Source: Amazonocrinis nigriterrae CENA67
GTDB taxonomy: Bacteria > Cyanobacteriota > Cyanobacteriia > Cyanobacteriales > Nostocaceae
Assembly (NCBI RefSeq): GCF_016056305.1
Contig: NZ_JAECZC010000012.1
Coordinates: 1-64,000 of the forward strand
Reading direction: 5' to 3'
Length of the DNA stretch: 64,000 bases
Shown here: positions 52,684 to 63,348 of the stretch, piece by piece
How positions within the stretch are numbered: the stretch's first letter is position 1
Layout of the letters: each line of letters opens with the position of its first letter
Notes under the pieces: model-generated
The model's input: the letters and a program-made list of their open reading frames with translations, nothing else
Told to the model about the DNA's origin: nothing
Database searches by the model: none
Position numbers and translations under genes: made by a program

Positions 52684-54900
52684 ATGTTCAAAAGTGCTGT
52701 GGGTATCTTTGCGTTACTCTGCGTTTTATTAGTTCTGTTTACTCTGTGCTTACCTTTATCTGTTTGGGCTGGGGAAATACAGGTAGAATCGACTGTTTTA
52801 ACTGTAGAACTGTTGCAAGAACGACTTCGGACACCGACATTGCATGAAGGTAATTTGACAGTGGATTTACGGGGAATGGTGATTGATTTGCGACCAGAAA
52901 ATGCGGCTTTCCGTGATGCTTTTTACCAATTGCTGCGAAAAGAACTGCAAAAGAGTGGTGCAAAACCTTTGGGTTTAGACCTCAGCCATTCTCTGATTCA
53001 AGGAGATTTTGTGGGTAGTGATTTGGGTTTGAGAATATCTCTGTATGCTCAAGCTGTGGCTCCTATTTTTACAACAACGGAATTAGAACAATTGCAACGT
53101 CTGCGTTTAGTATGTTTGCAATCACTGGCGATGTCTGATGGCAAGTCTCAAGGCGTTTACGCTTTACCCAATTCTAAAGACTGCCGATCGCTTTTGGCAA
53201 CTGAAGCAACGCCATCTAGCGATATCACTGTGTTTCGTGGTTCTTTAACATTGGTGGAAACTCGCTTTAATGGCAAAGTTGAGTTTCCCAATACGTTGTT
53301 TTTACAATCTGTAGATGCCCAAAGCGCTATTTTTGTGCAACCAACTAACTGGACTAATACCAGATTCAGCCGTTCTTTGAGTTTCAATCATGCAATTTTT
53401 CAGCAGTTGAGTAATTTTCAAGGTAGTATTTTTCTTAATAAAGCTAATTTTAAACAAACGCAATTTCAGGAAGCTGCTGATTTTCGGAGCAGTATATTTG
53501 CAAACACTGGCAATTTCAACGAAGCTAGTTTTAAACAATTGGCTAAATTTAATTATGTGCAGTGGCAAGGCAATACAGATTTTTCTGATGTACGTTTTGC
53601 CAATCAAGTACAGTTTACAAAAGCAAGTTTTAATCAGTCACTTTTGTTGATAGAAACGACTTTTGAGCAAGCTGTCAGCTTTCGAGAAGTGCAGTTTAAC
53701 CAAAGTGTAAATCTTCAAGGTGCTAGCATTCTCAACCAAGCAGATTTTAGTGATGCTTGGTTTGCTAAAGAAGCTGATTTAAAGGTAGGTGGTCTCACTT
53801 TTAATTCTAACAAAGCCAGAATTTTAGGTAATCCCGGCGAGATTGGTAGAATGTTTTGGGTGTCAACTTTACAAGGTAATCAAAATGTTTTGCGGAATTT
53901 GGGGCAAAATTTTCGTCAGCAACAGCAAGTAGCCGATGCCAATCAGCTAGAATACATTAAACAAAAATTGCGATTAAGAGAGTTAAGTCAGCGTTTAGTG
54001 GCGACAAATATTAATAGTGCAAATCTTGCACGTTTAATAGATTTAGGTTTTTCTGCGACTCAGGCTAAAGAAATAGCCAAAAGTCGTAAAATTAAATTTT
54101 TTCGTAGCAGTAGTGAGTTACTGACTTTGCCAGATATAGATTTAAAAACATATATGCAATTACGCGATCGCTTGGTTGTTGCTGCACCCCTTTCTATTGG
54201 AGGCTGGTTACTGCAAGCTTGGATTTGCTTAGCGTTGAGTTTACTGTTGCTGTTGAGTGGCTACGGTACGAACTTTTGGTTAGTCTTTGGCGTGGGGGGA
54301 GTTGCGATCGCTTACTTTGGTTTACTATTTTGGCTAGTGGATCGCTACCGTCGTCTACTTCCTGTGGCAATTATTCCCACATTTTACGAAACTACATCTA
54401 TATTAGTGAGTTTTGGCATTTTGGAATTCTTGAGCTTGTTAGCTATATTTCGCAATGCTGAACAACCTTGGCTGACGCTGGGGTGTCTTTTAATGATTAT
54501 TATCCCCGTACCCGTAGCTTTATTGATTCGACTTTACCAACAAGGACGTTATCACGACTTGATGGACACGTCTTATTTTACAGAAGATGGTACCTTTCGG
54601 CAGTTGCGATTGTTAATTGGACGTTTGCCAGTGATACCGAGAAATGCGACATTTCGCGAAAGATATATGCCTTTGTTGGGCGATCGCCGTTGGAACTGGC
54701 TGAATTATTATGACTTTAGCTTGAATAATCTGGTGAAATTGGGATTTAATGACATTCGCCTGCGAGATGAACATTTACCAGGTATCATCGCCACACTTGC
54801 TTGGTATCAGTGGAGTCTGGGTTTACTTTACATCACCCTGGTTTTGTGGACACTCTCGCGCACCATTCCAGGGTTGAACTTGCTGATTTATTTGAAGTAA
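52684..54900 (+). CDS. Pentapeptide-repeat membrane protein, mirrored copy
   Basis: This is the inverted duplicate of 39631-41847 with an identical 738-residue product. The heptamers and dispersed element in front of it (about 52488-52616) are mirrored as well. Confidence 0.82.
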   Translation: MFKSAVGIFALLCVLLVLFTLCLPLSVWAGEIQVESTVLTVELLQERLRTPTLHEGNLTVDLRGMVIDLRPENAAFRDAFYQLLRKELQKSGAKPLGLDLSHSLIQGDFVGSDLGLRISLYAQAVAPIFTTTELEQLQRLRLVCLQSLAMSDGKSQGVYALPNSKDCRSLLATEATPSSDITVFRGSLTLVETRFNGKVEFPNTLFLQSVDAQSAIFVQPTNWTNTRFSRSLSFNHAIFQQLSNFQGSIFLNKANFKQTQFQEAADFRSSIFANTGNFNEASFKQLAKFNYVQWQGNTDFSDVRFANQVQFTKASFNQSLLLIETTFEQAVSFREVQFNQSVNLQGASILNQADFSDAWFAKEADLKVGGLTFNSNKARILGNPGEIGRMFWVSTLQGNQNVLRNLGQNFRQQQQVADANQLEYIKQKLRLRELSQRLVATNINSANLARLIDLGFSATQAKEIAKSRKIKFFRSSSELLTLPDIDLKTYMQLRDRLVVAAPLSIGGWLLQAWICLALSLLLLLSGYGTNFWLVFGVGGVAIAYFGLLFWLVDRYRRLLPVAIIPTFYETTSILVSFGILEFLSLLAIFRNAEQPWLTLGCLLMIIIPVPVALLIRLYQQGRYHDLMDTSYFTEDGTFRQLRLLIGRLPVIPRNATFRERYMPLLGDRRWNWLNYYDFSLNNLVKLGFNDIRLRDEHLPGIIATLAWYQWSLGLLYITLVLWTLSRTIPGLNLLIYLK

Positions 54901-55014
54901 TTCTTGTACTTGACTTCTATCAGCAACAAAATAGGCGATTATTGTTAGGTATAATTAATGACTGTACTTCTCGAAGTATATTGATAGTAAAATAAAACTA
55001 TAGAGAAGCTTGTA

Positions 55015-56457
55015 ATGTTCAAGTATTTTGTGCGTTTGCTGCTTGTGGTAGTATCGTTCGGTGCATTTTGGAGCATGAAAGCTAACTCTGCTTTTGCACA
55101 AAAGTCATACGAACCCACCACCGAGTCGTTATCAAAGCATGAAGTTCCAGACTGGTTTTCAGATGCAAAACTCGGTATTTTCATTCATTGGGGTGTGTAC
55201 TCTGTACCTGCTTGGGCACCACTAACCGGCGAATTTAATAAGGTGGTTGCAGAACGTGGTTGGGAATATTGGTTTTTGCACAATCCCTACGCGGAATGGT
55301 ATTTCAATTCGATGAAACTTGAGGGTAGCGACACCTACAATTATCATCGTGCAACCTATGGCGAAAACTTCAACTATGATGACTTTATCCCAAAATTCAA
55401 CGCAGCTATTAGAAACTGGAATCCGCAAAAATGGGCGAAACTTTTTTCACGGGTGGGTGCGCGGTATGTTGTGTTAACGACTAAGCATCATGATGGCTTT
55501 TTGTTGTGGCCTAGTAAAACTACAACCCAGCCAGAACGTATAGCTTCGCGGGATATTGTTGGTGAATTGACCCAAGCAGTTCGTACTGAGGGGATGCGAA
55601 TGGGGCTGTACTACTCCGGTGGCATAGATTGGTCACAGAAAGATGTTACAGTCACAGATTTCAATACCTTGATAGCAGCAATTATTCAAGATAAAGCCTA
55701 CGCAGAATATGCTAACGCCCATTGGCAAGAATTGATTGATCGCTACAAACCGTCAATTCTGTGGAATGATTTAGGATATCCTGTTGGCGAAGCGAATAAT
55801 ATCATCGCCTATTTTTACAATCATGTACGAGACGGCGTGGTAAATGATCGCTTTGATTTGGGTGGGCAATTCGGTTTGCATTACGATTTTTCGACACCAG
55901 AATATAGCCAACTTCAGGAAATCCAGACTAAAAAATGGGAAGCGACACGAGGTCTAGGTTATTCGTTTGGCTATAATCAAAACGATACCGATTTAAATAT
56001 GATTTCAGTGGATGAACTCGTTGATTTGTTTGTTGATGTAGTCAGCAAAAACGGGAATCTGCTGCTTAATGTCGGGCCTACTGCGGATGGTTCAATACCT
56101 AAAGTGCAAGTCGAACGGTTGCTTGGTTTGGGTAAGTGGTTAGATGTAAACGGCGAAGCTATATTTGGTTCACGGTACTGGATTCGTTCAGAAGATGTAA
56201 CTACTGAAGGCTTGCGAGTGCGCTACACCACAAACAGGGGAAACTTGTACGCCGTGTTGCTTGATACTCCAACTACTGAAAGGATAACGATTCCGGGTTT
56301 GATTTTGTCGAGAAATACGACAATCACGATGTTGGGTGTACGAGGACGGCTAAAGTGGGAGCAGTACGGACAGAACTTGTTTATAACTTTACCGTCTAGC
56401 TGTAGGCAAAAAAAATCACCAGCCTACACGTTAAAAATCAGTAATATACCCAGTTGA
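55015..56457 (+). CDS. Secreted GH29 alpha-L-fucosidase, mirrored copy
   Basis: This is the inverted duplicate of 38074-39516 with an identical 480-residue product including the signal peptide and Asp252 nucleophile. Confidence 0.86.
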   Translation: MFKYFVRLLLVVVSFGAFWSMKANSAFAQKSYEPTTESLSKHEVPDWFSDAKLGIFIHWGVYSVPAWAPLTGEFNKVVAERGWEYWFLHNPYAEWYFNSMKLEGSDTYNYHRATYGENFNYDDFIPKFNAAIRNWNPQKWAKLFSRVGARYVVLTTKHHDGFLLWPSKTTTQPERIASRDIVGELTQAVRTEGMRMGLYYSGGIDWSQKDVTVTDFNTLIAAIIQDKAYAEYANAHWQELIDRYKPSILWNDLGYPVGEANNIIAYFYNHVRDGVVNDRFDLGGQFGLHYDFSTPEYSQLQEIQTKKWEATRGLGYSFGYNQNDTDLNMISVDELVDLFVDVVSKNGNLLLNVGPTADGSIPKVQVERLLGLGKWLDVNGEAIFGSRYWIRSEDVTTEGLRVRYTTNRGNLYAVLLDTPTTERITIPGLILSRNTTITMLGVRGRLKWEQYGQNLFITLPSSCRQKKSPAYTLKISNIPS

Positions 56458-56491
56458 TGCTCTTTAGATTCAGCCGGGATAAATAACAATA

Positions 56492-56534
56492 CCCCAGCAG
56501 CTAACTTGTGAATATCAGTCCCAGCTGCTTGGGG
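56492..56534. terminator. Convergent-gene terminator hairpin, mirrored copy
   Basis: This is the mirror of 37997-38039, between the duplicated fucosidase and Wzc-like genes. Confidence 0.6.
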
Positions 56535-56659
56535 TTGTTAATGCGATCGCTCTAGTTCCTCAACTACCTTTTTATTAAGGAAGCTTTGAGTATTTTAACT
56601 GATTGACAAAATGTACTTTACCTTAACCTATCACGAGTGGGTTGAGGGTGGGGTGCATT

Positions 56660-58873
56660 TCAATTGTTACTGCTTCCAGCCACCGCTTTTGTATTGTTCA
56701 CACCTGTAGTAGTGAGGTGCGATCGCTCTTCCTCATAATAATAGTAGTAGCTGTAAGGTTCGTTATTCACAATCACACCATTTACTACCTGTCCCAACAC
56801 ATTCTGACCAGATTTTTTCAACTGTTCTTGAGCAAAATCTGCATTCACTGAATCAACTACTCCCGGACGAACCACAAACAAAACACCATCAGCCATTTGA
56901 CCTAGAGTAGCAGCATCAGCAGCAACATTGATTGAGGGAGCATCAACAATTACAAAATCGTATTTGCTAGCAAAAGTTTCCATCAACGTTGCCATTCGTA
57001 GCGAGTCTAACAAAGAACCTGGATTAGGAGGCAATACTCCAGAAGGCAAGACATCCAAATTATCCATCACATTTTTGACAGCTGTTGTGATTTCAGCTTG
57101 CCCAATAATCAAATTGCTCAAACCTTTACTATTCATCAGTTCCCAAATTTTATGCTGAACTGGACGGCGCAAATCTGCATCTATTAGTAAAACTTTACGC
57201 CCCGTTTGAGCCATTGCCACAGCTAAATTAGCAGATACAGTTGACTTACCTTCTGTGGGTACAGAACTGGTGACAACAATCACTTTTAATTCATTATCAG
57301 CACTGATAAACTTGAGATTTGCCCTGAGCATTCTGTAAGCTTCACTGATAGGCGATCGCGGAGCATCCCTAACAATAAGCCTTTGGCTATAAGACTCTGC
57401 TTTTTCATCGCTACCAATATATTTTTTCAACTTGCCAACAACAGGAATTACTCCTAATAAAGTCAATCCTAGTAATTCTTTAGCCTCATCAACAGTCTTA
57501 ATAGATTTATCTTTTGCTTCCAACAGATATATAGTAGCAAAACTTGCTATACTAGCCAATAAAACAGCACTTAAATAGGTCAATAAACGTGAAGAGCTTG
57601 GCTTGTTTGGAACTTCAGCTTGAGATATGATACTAGCATTACCAACATTTTGATTTTCAGCAATATGACTTTCTTGCAGCTTTTGTAGCAGAAGCGAGTA
57701 AGTAGATTGAGCAGCTTGTAATTTACGTTCTAACTGTCGTTGATATTGCTCTAATTTTGGCATAATATTCAAGCGTTCCTTGTAAGCAGCTTGCAACTTT
57801 GATAAAGTAGCAGTTTGGTTTGCCAAACCCAAACGATTAGACTCTAATTCCACAAGCTTGGCAGCAAGTTGTTGCTGCAAAGCTCCTAGTTGCATGTTGT
57901 TATTGAATTGTGGTTGACTTGTGTCTGCAACTATTTTAACCCGCTGTTGCAATAGCCCATTTAAAGACTTTAATTTCTCTTGTAAATCTATGATTTGTGG
58001 ATGCGTATCTTGTAAAACAGTCCGCCTACCTGCCAGTTGTGATTCTAGCTGTTGGATTTCTTTAAGAATATCTTGCACCCCTGGAGTTTGGCTAAGGGAA
58101 GCCATCATGAGTGCCTGCTGAGAATTCATATCCAATTGCTTGCGAACTGCTAGAGACTGTGCATCAACATTGGCAAGATTAGATTGAACATCACTCATTT
58201 GTTTTTGTAACTCTCCCATGACTGCCACAGACTGAGTTACTTCTTCTTGTAAAGAAACAAGTTGATACCTTTCTTTAAACCTGGCTAATTCTGCTTCTGT
58301 TTGTTGAACAACTGCTTCTGCATTTGGCAGTTGTTTTTCAATGAATTTGCGGGCTGTTGCTGTTTCGATTCTGAGTAAATTTACATTTTGCTCTAAATAA
58401 ATTTTTATCAGAACATTAACAACCTTTGCAGCTTGGACTGGATTGGTATCTTTATAAGATATACTTAAAATATCTGTTTTATTGACATTTTTTACCGTCA
58501 AATTATCCAAAAAGTCTTCAGGTGTTATGATTAAACCACTATTATCTTTAAGCTGGAGTATACTGATAGTCTTTTGCACAACAGGGAGAGAACGTATAAC
58601 TTCTGCTTCTGTATTGAGAGGATTAATTTGATTATCCTCCACTACTGGTTCTAACTTTCCGATTTCTGTTCCTACTCCTGTTAATGTCGAAGTTGCATTA
58701 TTTCTTTGAAACCGTAGTTTTGCTTCTGCTACATAAGAAGGCTTTTGCAGCACAAACGCAGCCATAATTGAAAGCAATAATACAGAGAAAAAGATGTTTA
58801 TGGCAGGTATGTAACGTCGCTTCCAAATTTGCAAATATTTATTTGCTTGTAAAGAGTTTTCTTGGGATTCCAT
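56660..58873 (-). CDS. Wzc-like co-polymerase/tyrosine kinase, mirrored copy
   Basis: This is the inverted duplicate of 35658-37871 with an identical 737-residue product including Walker motifs and the C-terminal tyrosine cluster. Confidence 0.86.
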   Translation of the reverse strand: MESQENSLQANKYLQIWKRRYIPAINIFFSVLLLSIMAAFVLQKPSYVAEAKLRFQRNNATSTLTGVGTEIGKLEPVVEDNQINPLNTEAEVIRSLPVVQKTISILQLKDNSGLIITPEDFLDNLTVKNVNKTDILSISYKDTNPVQAAKVVNVLIKIYLEQNVNLLRIETATARKFIEKQLPNAEAVVQQTEAELARFKERYQLVSLQEEVTQSVAVMGELQKQMSDVQSNLANVDAQSLAVRKQLDMNSQQALMMASLSQTPGVQDILKEIQQLESQLAGRRTVLQDTHPQIIDLQEKLKSLNGLLQQRVKIVADTSQPQFNNNMQLGALQQQLAAKLVELESNRLGLANQTATLSKLQAAYKERLNIMPKLEQYQRQLERKLQAAQSTYSLLLQKLQESHIAENQNVGNASIISQAEVPNKPSSSRLLTYLSAVLLASIASFATIYLLEAKDKSIKTVDEAKELLGLTLLGVIPVVGKLKKYIGSDEKAESYSQRLIVRDAPRSPISEAYRMLRANLKFISADNELKVIVVTSSVPTEGKSTVSANLAVAMAQTGRKVLLIDADLRRPVQHKIWELMNSKGLSNLIIGQAEITTAVKNVMDNLDVLPSGVLPPNPGSLLDSLRMATLMETFASKYDFVIVDAPSINVAADAATLGQMADGVLFVVRPGVVDSVNADFAQEQLKKSGQNVLGQVVNGVIVNNEPYSYYYYYEEERSHLTTTGVNNTKAVAGSSNN

Positions 58874-59008
58874 AATTACCTGTTTATTTTTGAGGAATTG
58901 AATTTGGAAAATAATTTTTCTGATACTAAGTTGCAGTTTGAAGTAGTACGATTTCTTCCCCCTGCTTCCTCTACCCCCGAAACTACTCTCTCTGGCTGAG
59001 TAAGCTAA

Positions 59009-60175
59009 CTATTTAAGATGGTGTAGAGAAAATTGATATTTTTCACTCTCATAGTGAATTTCAGTAATTGCATTAATAACTCTCTCTAAATCTTCTGTTG
59101 TAAGATTTGATCCGGAAGGCAAACAAAGACCGTATGTAAATAAATTTTCAGCCACCGTTCCTTTGATGCGTTCACACTCAGAAAACACAGGTTGGAGATG
59201 TAAAGGTTTCCACACCGGACGAGTTTCTATTTGTTGTTTGGCAAGTGCAATGCGGACTTGTTCTCTATCAGCACCAAAAGCTTTTGGATCGATTGTTAAA
59301 CAAGTTAACCAGCGGGTTGCACGCCCATAAATAGCTTCTGGCATAAATTCTATGCCTGGCAGATTTCCTAAAGTCTTTTGGTAAATTTCAAAGTTATGCC
59401 GTCTAGCTGCAACTCGCTCATGCAAAACACATAATTGACCGCGACCAATGCCAGCCAAAACATTGCTAAGGCGATAGTTATAGCCAATTTCTGAGTGTTG
59501 GTAATGGGGAGCTAAATCACGTGCTTGAGTTGCTAAGAAACGAGCTTTTTTCACTAATTCTGCATCATGGGAAACTAACATTCCCCCACCAGATGTAGTG
59601 ATGATTTTATTACCATTGAAGGAGTAAATGCCAATGCGCCCGAAAGTGCCAGGAAAATGTCCTTTGTAAGTAGCGCCTAAAGCTTCAGCTGCATCTTCAA
59701 TTAAGGGAATATCGTAGCGATCGCAAGCTTTGAGAATTGGCTCAATATCTGCACTTTGCCCATATAAATGTACAACTACCACAGCTTTGGGTAATTTGCC
59801 AATACGGGCGCGGTGTTCTAAAGCTTCTTGCAACAATTGGGGGTTCATATTCCAGGATATGCGATCGCTATCGATAAATACTGGTTTTGCCCCTAAATAA
59901 ACCACCGGATTTGCAGTAGCTACAAACGTCAAAGTAGAGCAAAAAACTTCATCCCCAGACTCTACACCTACTAATCGTAAAGCCAAATGTAAAGCTGCTG
60001 TTCCAGAACTAACAGCAGCAGCATAACCAGCCCCAGTTAGTTGACAGAATTCTTGCTCAAAAGCATCTACATGTGGCCCTACTGGCGCAATCCAGTTAGT
60101 ATCAAAAGCTTCTTTGACGAATTCTATTTCTTGCTTTCCTATATGAGGAGTTGAAAGGAGAATTGGTTTTGTCAT
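59009..60175 (-). CDS. DegT sugar aminotransferase, mirrored copy
   Basis: This is the inverted duplicate of 34356-35522 with an identical 388-residue product including Lys190. Confidence 0.86.
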   Translation of the reverse strand: MTKPILLSTPHIGKQEIEFVKEAFDTNWIAPVGPHVDAFEQEFCQLTGAGYAAAVSSGTAALHLALRLVGVESGDEVFCSTLTFVATANPVVYLGAKPVFIDSDRISWNMNPQLLQEALEHRARIGKLPKAVVVVHLYGQSADIEPILKACDRYDIPLIEDAAEALGATYKGHFPGTFGRIGIYSFNGNKIITTSGGGMLVSHDAELVKKARFLATQARDLAPHYQHSEIGYNYRLSNVLAGIGRGQLCVLHERVAARRHNFEIYQKTLGNLPGIEFMPEAIYGRATRWLTCLTIDPKAFGADREQVRIALAKQQIETRPVWKPLHLQPVFSECERIKGTVAENLFTYGLCLPSGSNLTTEDLERVINAITEIHYESEKYQFSLHHLK

Positions 60176-60203
60176 TGTAGCTTAAGTTATAGAAAATATA
60201 AAT

Positions 60204-60464
60204 TTAGTAGCGTCCGGTAAAACGATAGTGTTTGTGTGGATATTTCCAACGCAGGAAATTTTTAATCACGGGATTCATCTCAACCTTGGCTGGAATTTGT
60301 ACGACTGGAAAACCCATTGCTTCTTTGTAGGCAATTAATCCTGGATCTTCAGGAATATGTGGGCTATGGACAACTTCACAAATTTGACCGGAACGACGAC
60401 AAGCTTGAACAAACTCAAAGGTTAATCCATGACTGATGTAGTTTGCTAATGCCTCGGTAGTCAT
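60204..60464 (-). CDS. Short acyltransferase-like fragment, mirrored copy
   Basis: This is the inverted duplicate of 34067-34327. The upstream open codons and in-frame stop (TAA, now at 60522-60524) are mirrored too. Confidence 0.45.
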   Translation of the reverse strand: MTTEALANYISHGLTFEFVQACRRSGQICEVVHSPHIPEDPGLIAYKEAMGFPVVQIPAKVEMNPVIKNFLRWKYPHKHYRFTGRY

Positions 60465-60566
60465 ATGAATATATTCAAGATAAGCAGTCCTATCTATAGA
60501 CGTTATTGCAATTTTTACAAATTACGTTGAACGATATTGCCAGCATAAATAGTTCAGTTGCATAAC

Positions 60567-62102
60567 CTAAATCCGCTTAGTATTAAGTAACTTACATTTA
60601 CCGTTAAGGCATTTTCCTGTCTCCAGGTCGAACTCATAATGATGACTAAGACAGCGCAGAATTCCTCCTGGTAAAATCTCGCCTACTTCTTGTAAGTCAA
60701 CGCCAGCATGAGGACAGTAGCGCTGTACTTTATAAGTCTGTCCCTCAGAGTGAATCGTAATTTGCTGTTGAGCATCTATTGAATTTTCATAATCTTCTAC
60801 AGCTTGTAAAGATTGGGGAGAAGCGAATTTCAGTAATCCTAAAAGATGGTCGTTGTAAATATCTGGATTGCGCCAAGCAACAAATCGCAGAGATAAAAAG
60901 AAGTCTTCCCAAAGCAACTTTCCATCTAATAAGGGTGGAAGCCATCTTGATGCAAAACGATAACCGTAGCTGCATTCTCCTATCTCGTTATATACGCCTT
61001 CCCAACCCGGTCGAAAATCCACTGCCCATTTTCCACCACCTGCTCCTGTAATATCAAACCCAACTCTCATCCCAATTTTTTGGTTGAAGTAGGAATTCAT
61101 TGCTAAAAGACTTTGGAAATATTCGCAAAATGGTTCCCAAAGAGATTTTTTAGGTTCTGGATAATGAGCTTTGAGGTTAGCAATGTGAGTTGTTCTTTGC
61201 TGGGCATAATTTTCAATGTAAGAGTTGCGATCGCTAAATGAAAAATCACTCCAGATGGGATCGGCCTTTTTAGATTCTTGCGTGACATCGAATACATCTC
61301 CAGGCAACAAAATCTCAGTGTTATGCACACCCTGGTGATGCAGCCAGTCTACTACCTGCTGTTGGTCTGGAAAAATGCCATTTTCCATTTCCGAATTAAT
61401 TGCAGCCAGTTCTGGATCGAGAAAGCAAGGAGGCCCAGCAAAGGGAATGGCTGTTACTGGTTTTACAGATGCGATCGCTCGTTCTAGGTAACTGAATTTA
61501 GCTATGCGCTTGCGCTGGGAAAGTTCTTGTTTGCGCTCTGGGGAATATTCATAGCACATAGGATACCAAGAAGCTCCAGCCCCTTGCAAGGCTAACACAT
61601 CGATTACTCCACCTACTTTGGTGCGGATGCTGCAAAGTTGCGCTACTGACAACCGCGCATCATTGAGGTCTAGCAATATCTCCCCATCACCAACAATCAC
61701 CACAGCAGAATCCTGGTTCATGGGTGACTCTTCTGATACAAAAAATATACTGATTTCTTCCCCTAGTTGTACTGTTTCCCACTGCGGCACTTCAATAATT
61801 TTTTTTAAACCTGTAGCAGTAATTTTCTGCTTGAGAATTGGCGAGGGATAGCGCGGGATAATGATGGGTGTCTCTGGCGGTACTTGGGCTAAAAACCAAG
61901 GGTCAAGGTGGTCTAAATGTTCGTGAGAAATAGCGAGCGCAGTTGGTTGCAGTAATGCGGGTGTCACCAAATGTTCATTACTGGGATACTGAAACCATGA
62001 CGCCAGAAATGCTCCTTCTGGAGATAGCCACGGATCTACAAGTAATGTAATATTATTTGTTTCTACTTTTAAACCTGCGTGACCAAGAGAAGTAATCTTC
62101 AT
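60567..62102 (-). CDS. MBL-Rieske fusion protein, mirrored copy
   Basis: This is the inverted duplicate of 32429-33964 with an identical 511-residue product, with HxHxDH and both Rieske half-motifs. Confidence 0.82.
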   Translation of the reverse strand: MKITSLGHAGLKVETNNITLLVDPWLSPEGAFLASWFQYPSNEHLVTPALLQPTALAISHEHLDHLDPWFLAQVPPETPIIIPRYPSPILKQKITATGLKKIIEVPQWETVQLGEEISIFFVSEESPMNQDSAVVIVGDGEILLDLNDARLSVAQLCSIRTKVGGVIDVLALQGAGASWYPMCYEYSPERKQELSQRKRIAKFSYLERAIASVKPVTAIPFAGPPCFLDPELAAINSEMENGIFPDQQQVVDWLHHQGVHNTEILLPGDVFDVTQESKKADPIWSDFSFSDRNSYIENYAQQRTTHIANLKAHYPEPKKSLWEPFCEYFQSLLAMNSYFNQKIGMRVGFDITGAGGGKWAVDFRPGWEGVYNEIGECSYGYRFASRWLPPLLDGKLLWEDFFLSLRFVAWRNPDIYNDHLLGLLKFASPQSLQAVEDYENSIDAQQQITIHSEGQTYKVQRYCPHAGVDLQEVGEILPGGILRCLSHHYEFDLETGKCLNGKCKLLNTKRI

Positions 62103-62196
62103 AGTTGTTTATCTAATAATTCATCAGTTAAATTTGCTTATTTTTGGTGGTCTACAGTTTTGTACAAATCTTAGATAATTGCTTGTTAGTTATTCC

Positions 62197-63270
62197 TTAA
62201 TGAGGAGAACGATAGGCAGGAAAAAATTTTGATTCCATCATTTTTTCAGGTGGAATATTTAAATATTTTGCCCGTAATTCAACTAAATAACGATATTTCT
62301 CTTCATCTAAAATTAACCGTAGTGTCATGAAATTATGCTTGAGTTGAGAGAAACCAGCTTTAAATGCATAAACACTATCTTTTGACGCACCAACTCCACC
62401 TCCCAAATGCAAAAATTCATTGCCACGTTCCTTAGCCCAATATCGAGCAAAATCTGTTTCTAAAGTGCTAGGAGATAAGCTAACAAACTTATTTTTAGTC
62501 CCCCCCAAAGTACTTTGTACTATGCCACAAACTTCTGTATATAAGCCAACACAGGCAACCTCATTTTCATACTCAACAATACATAAATGCAGTTTTTCTC
62601 CTAACGCCTTATACATTTCGTAATAATATGTAAAATCAAAGCTGTAAAATCCTTCGGTAGCATCAACTCGATCCATAGTTTCTTGATAAATAGCAGTAAA
62701 TTCATCAAGATATTCTTCGATACTAACCATTTTTGGGATCATTCCCAATCGCTTACATTTATTAATTGTGCTTTTATGACCTTTCCTGGTATTTGTCCAG
62801 ATTTGAGACTCAGAGATTCTTAAGTCAACAGAAACAGTTTCTCCATTGACTAAAAATGTATTTGGTTGAAAAATATCACAAAAGTTTTCGTTTAAAATTG
62901 GATGTAATCTAATAAAAGCTGAACATACACGCTTGTCACATAATATACGCTTAAATTCACTCATGGCTAAATCAGGAAAACCAGGCGTATTCACAGCTGC
63001 TTCGCTTAATAAAATTCCTGTATAGCCATAAGGAGACTTAATGTCAAAAGTTTCTATAATCGTTTCATCAACGACATCATCACATTTCGACAGCAAATAA
63101 GGCACGAAAAATATTTTGTCACCATCAGTTATAACAATCGCTTCGGGAATGCCTTTAATTCTACTTCTCTCTAATAAAATATACTCCGGTAATTGATAAA
63201 CATCATGTCTAATTTTATGCAGTGTTTCCATCCATAAGGGATTTGATAGATCAATTACTTGAGTCTTCAT
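62197..63270 (-). CDS. GNAT/FemAB-like acyltransferase, mirrored copy
   Basis: This is the inverted duplicate of 31261-32334 with an identical 357-residue product. Confidence 0.8.
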   Translation of the reverse strand: MKTQVIDLSNPLWMETLHKIRHDVYQLPEYILLERSRIKGIPEAIVITDGDKIFFVPYLLSKCDDVVDETIIETFDIKSPYGYTGILLSEAAVNTPGFPDLAMSEFKRILCDKRVCSAFIRLHPILNENFCDIFQPNTFLVNGETVSVDLRISESQIWTNTRKGHKSTINKCKRLGMIPKMVSIEEYLDEFTAIYQETMDRVDATEGFYSFDFTYYYEMYKALGEKLHLCIVEYENEVACVGLYTEVCGIVQSTLGGTKNKFVSLSPSTLETDFARYWAKERGNEFLHLGGGVGASKDSVYAFKAGFSQLKHNFMTLRLILDEEKYRYLVELRAKYLNIPPEKMMESKFFPAYRSPH

Positions 63271-63348
63271 TAGTTTAATCCTTATTGAAGTAACAGAACT
63301 TTCTCACACAAATTCATCATTAATCAAATTAATTGATGAATCTCCCTA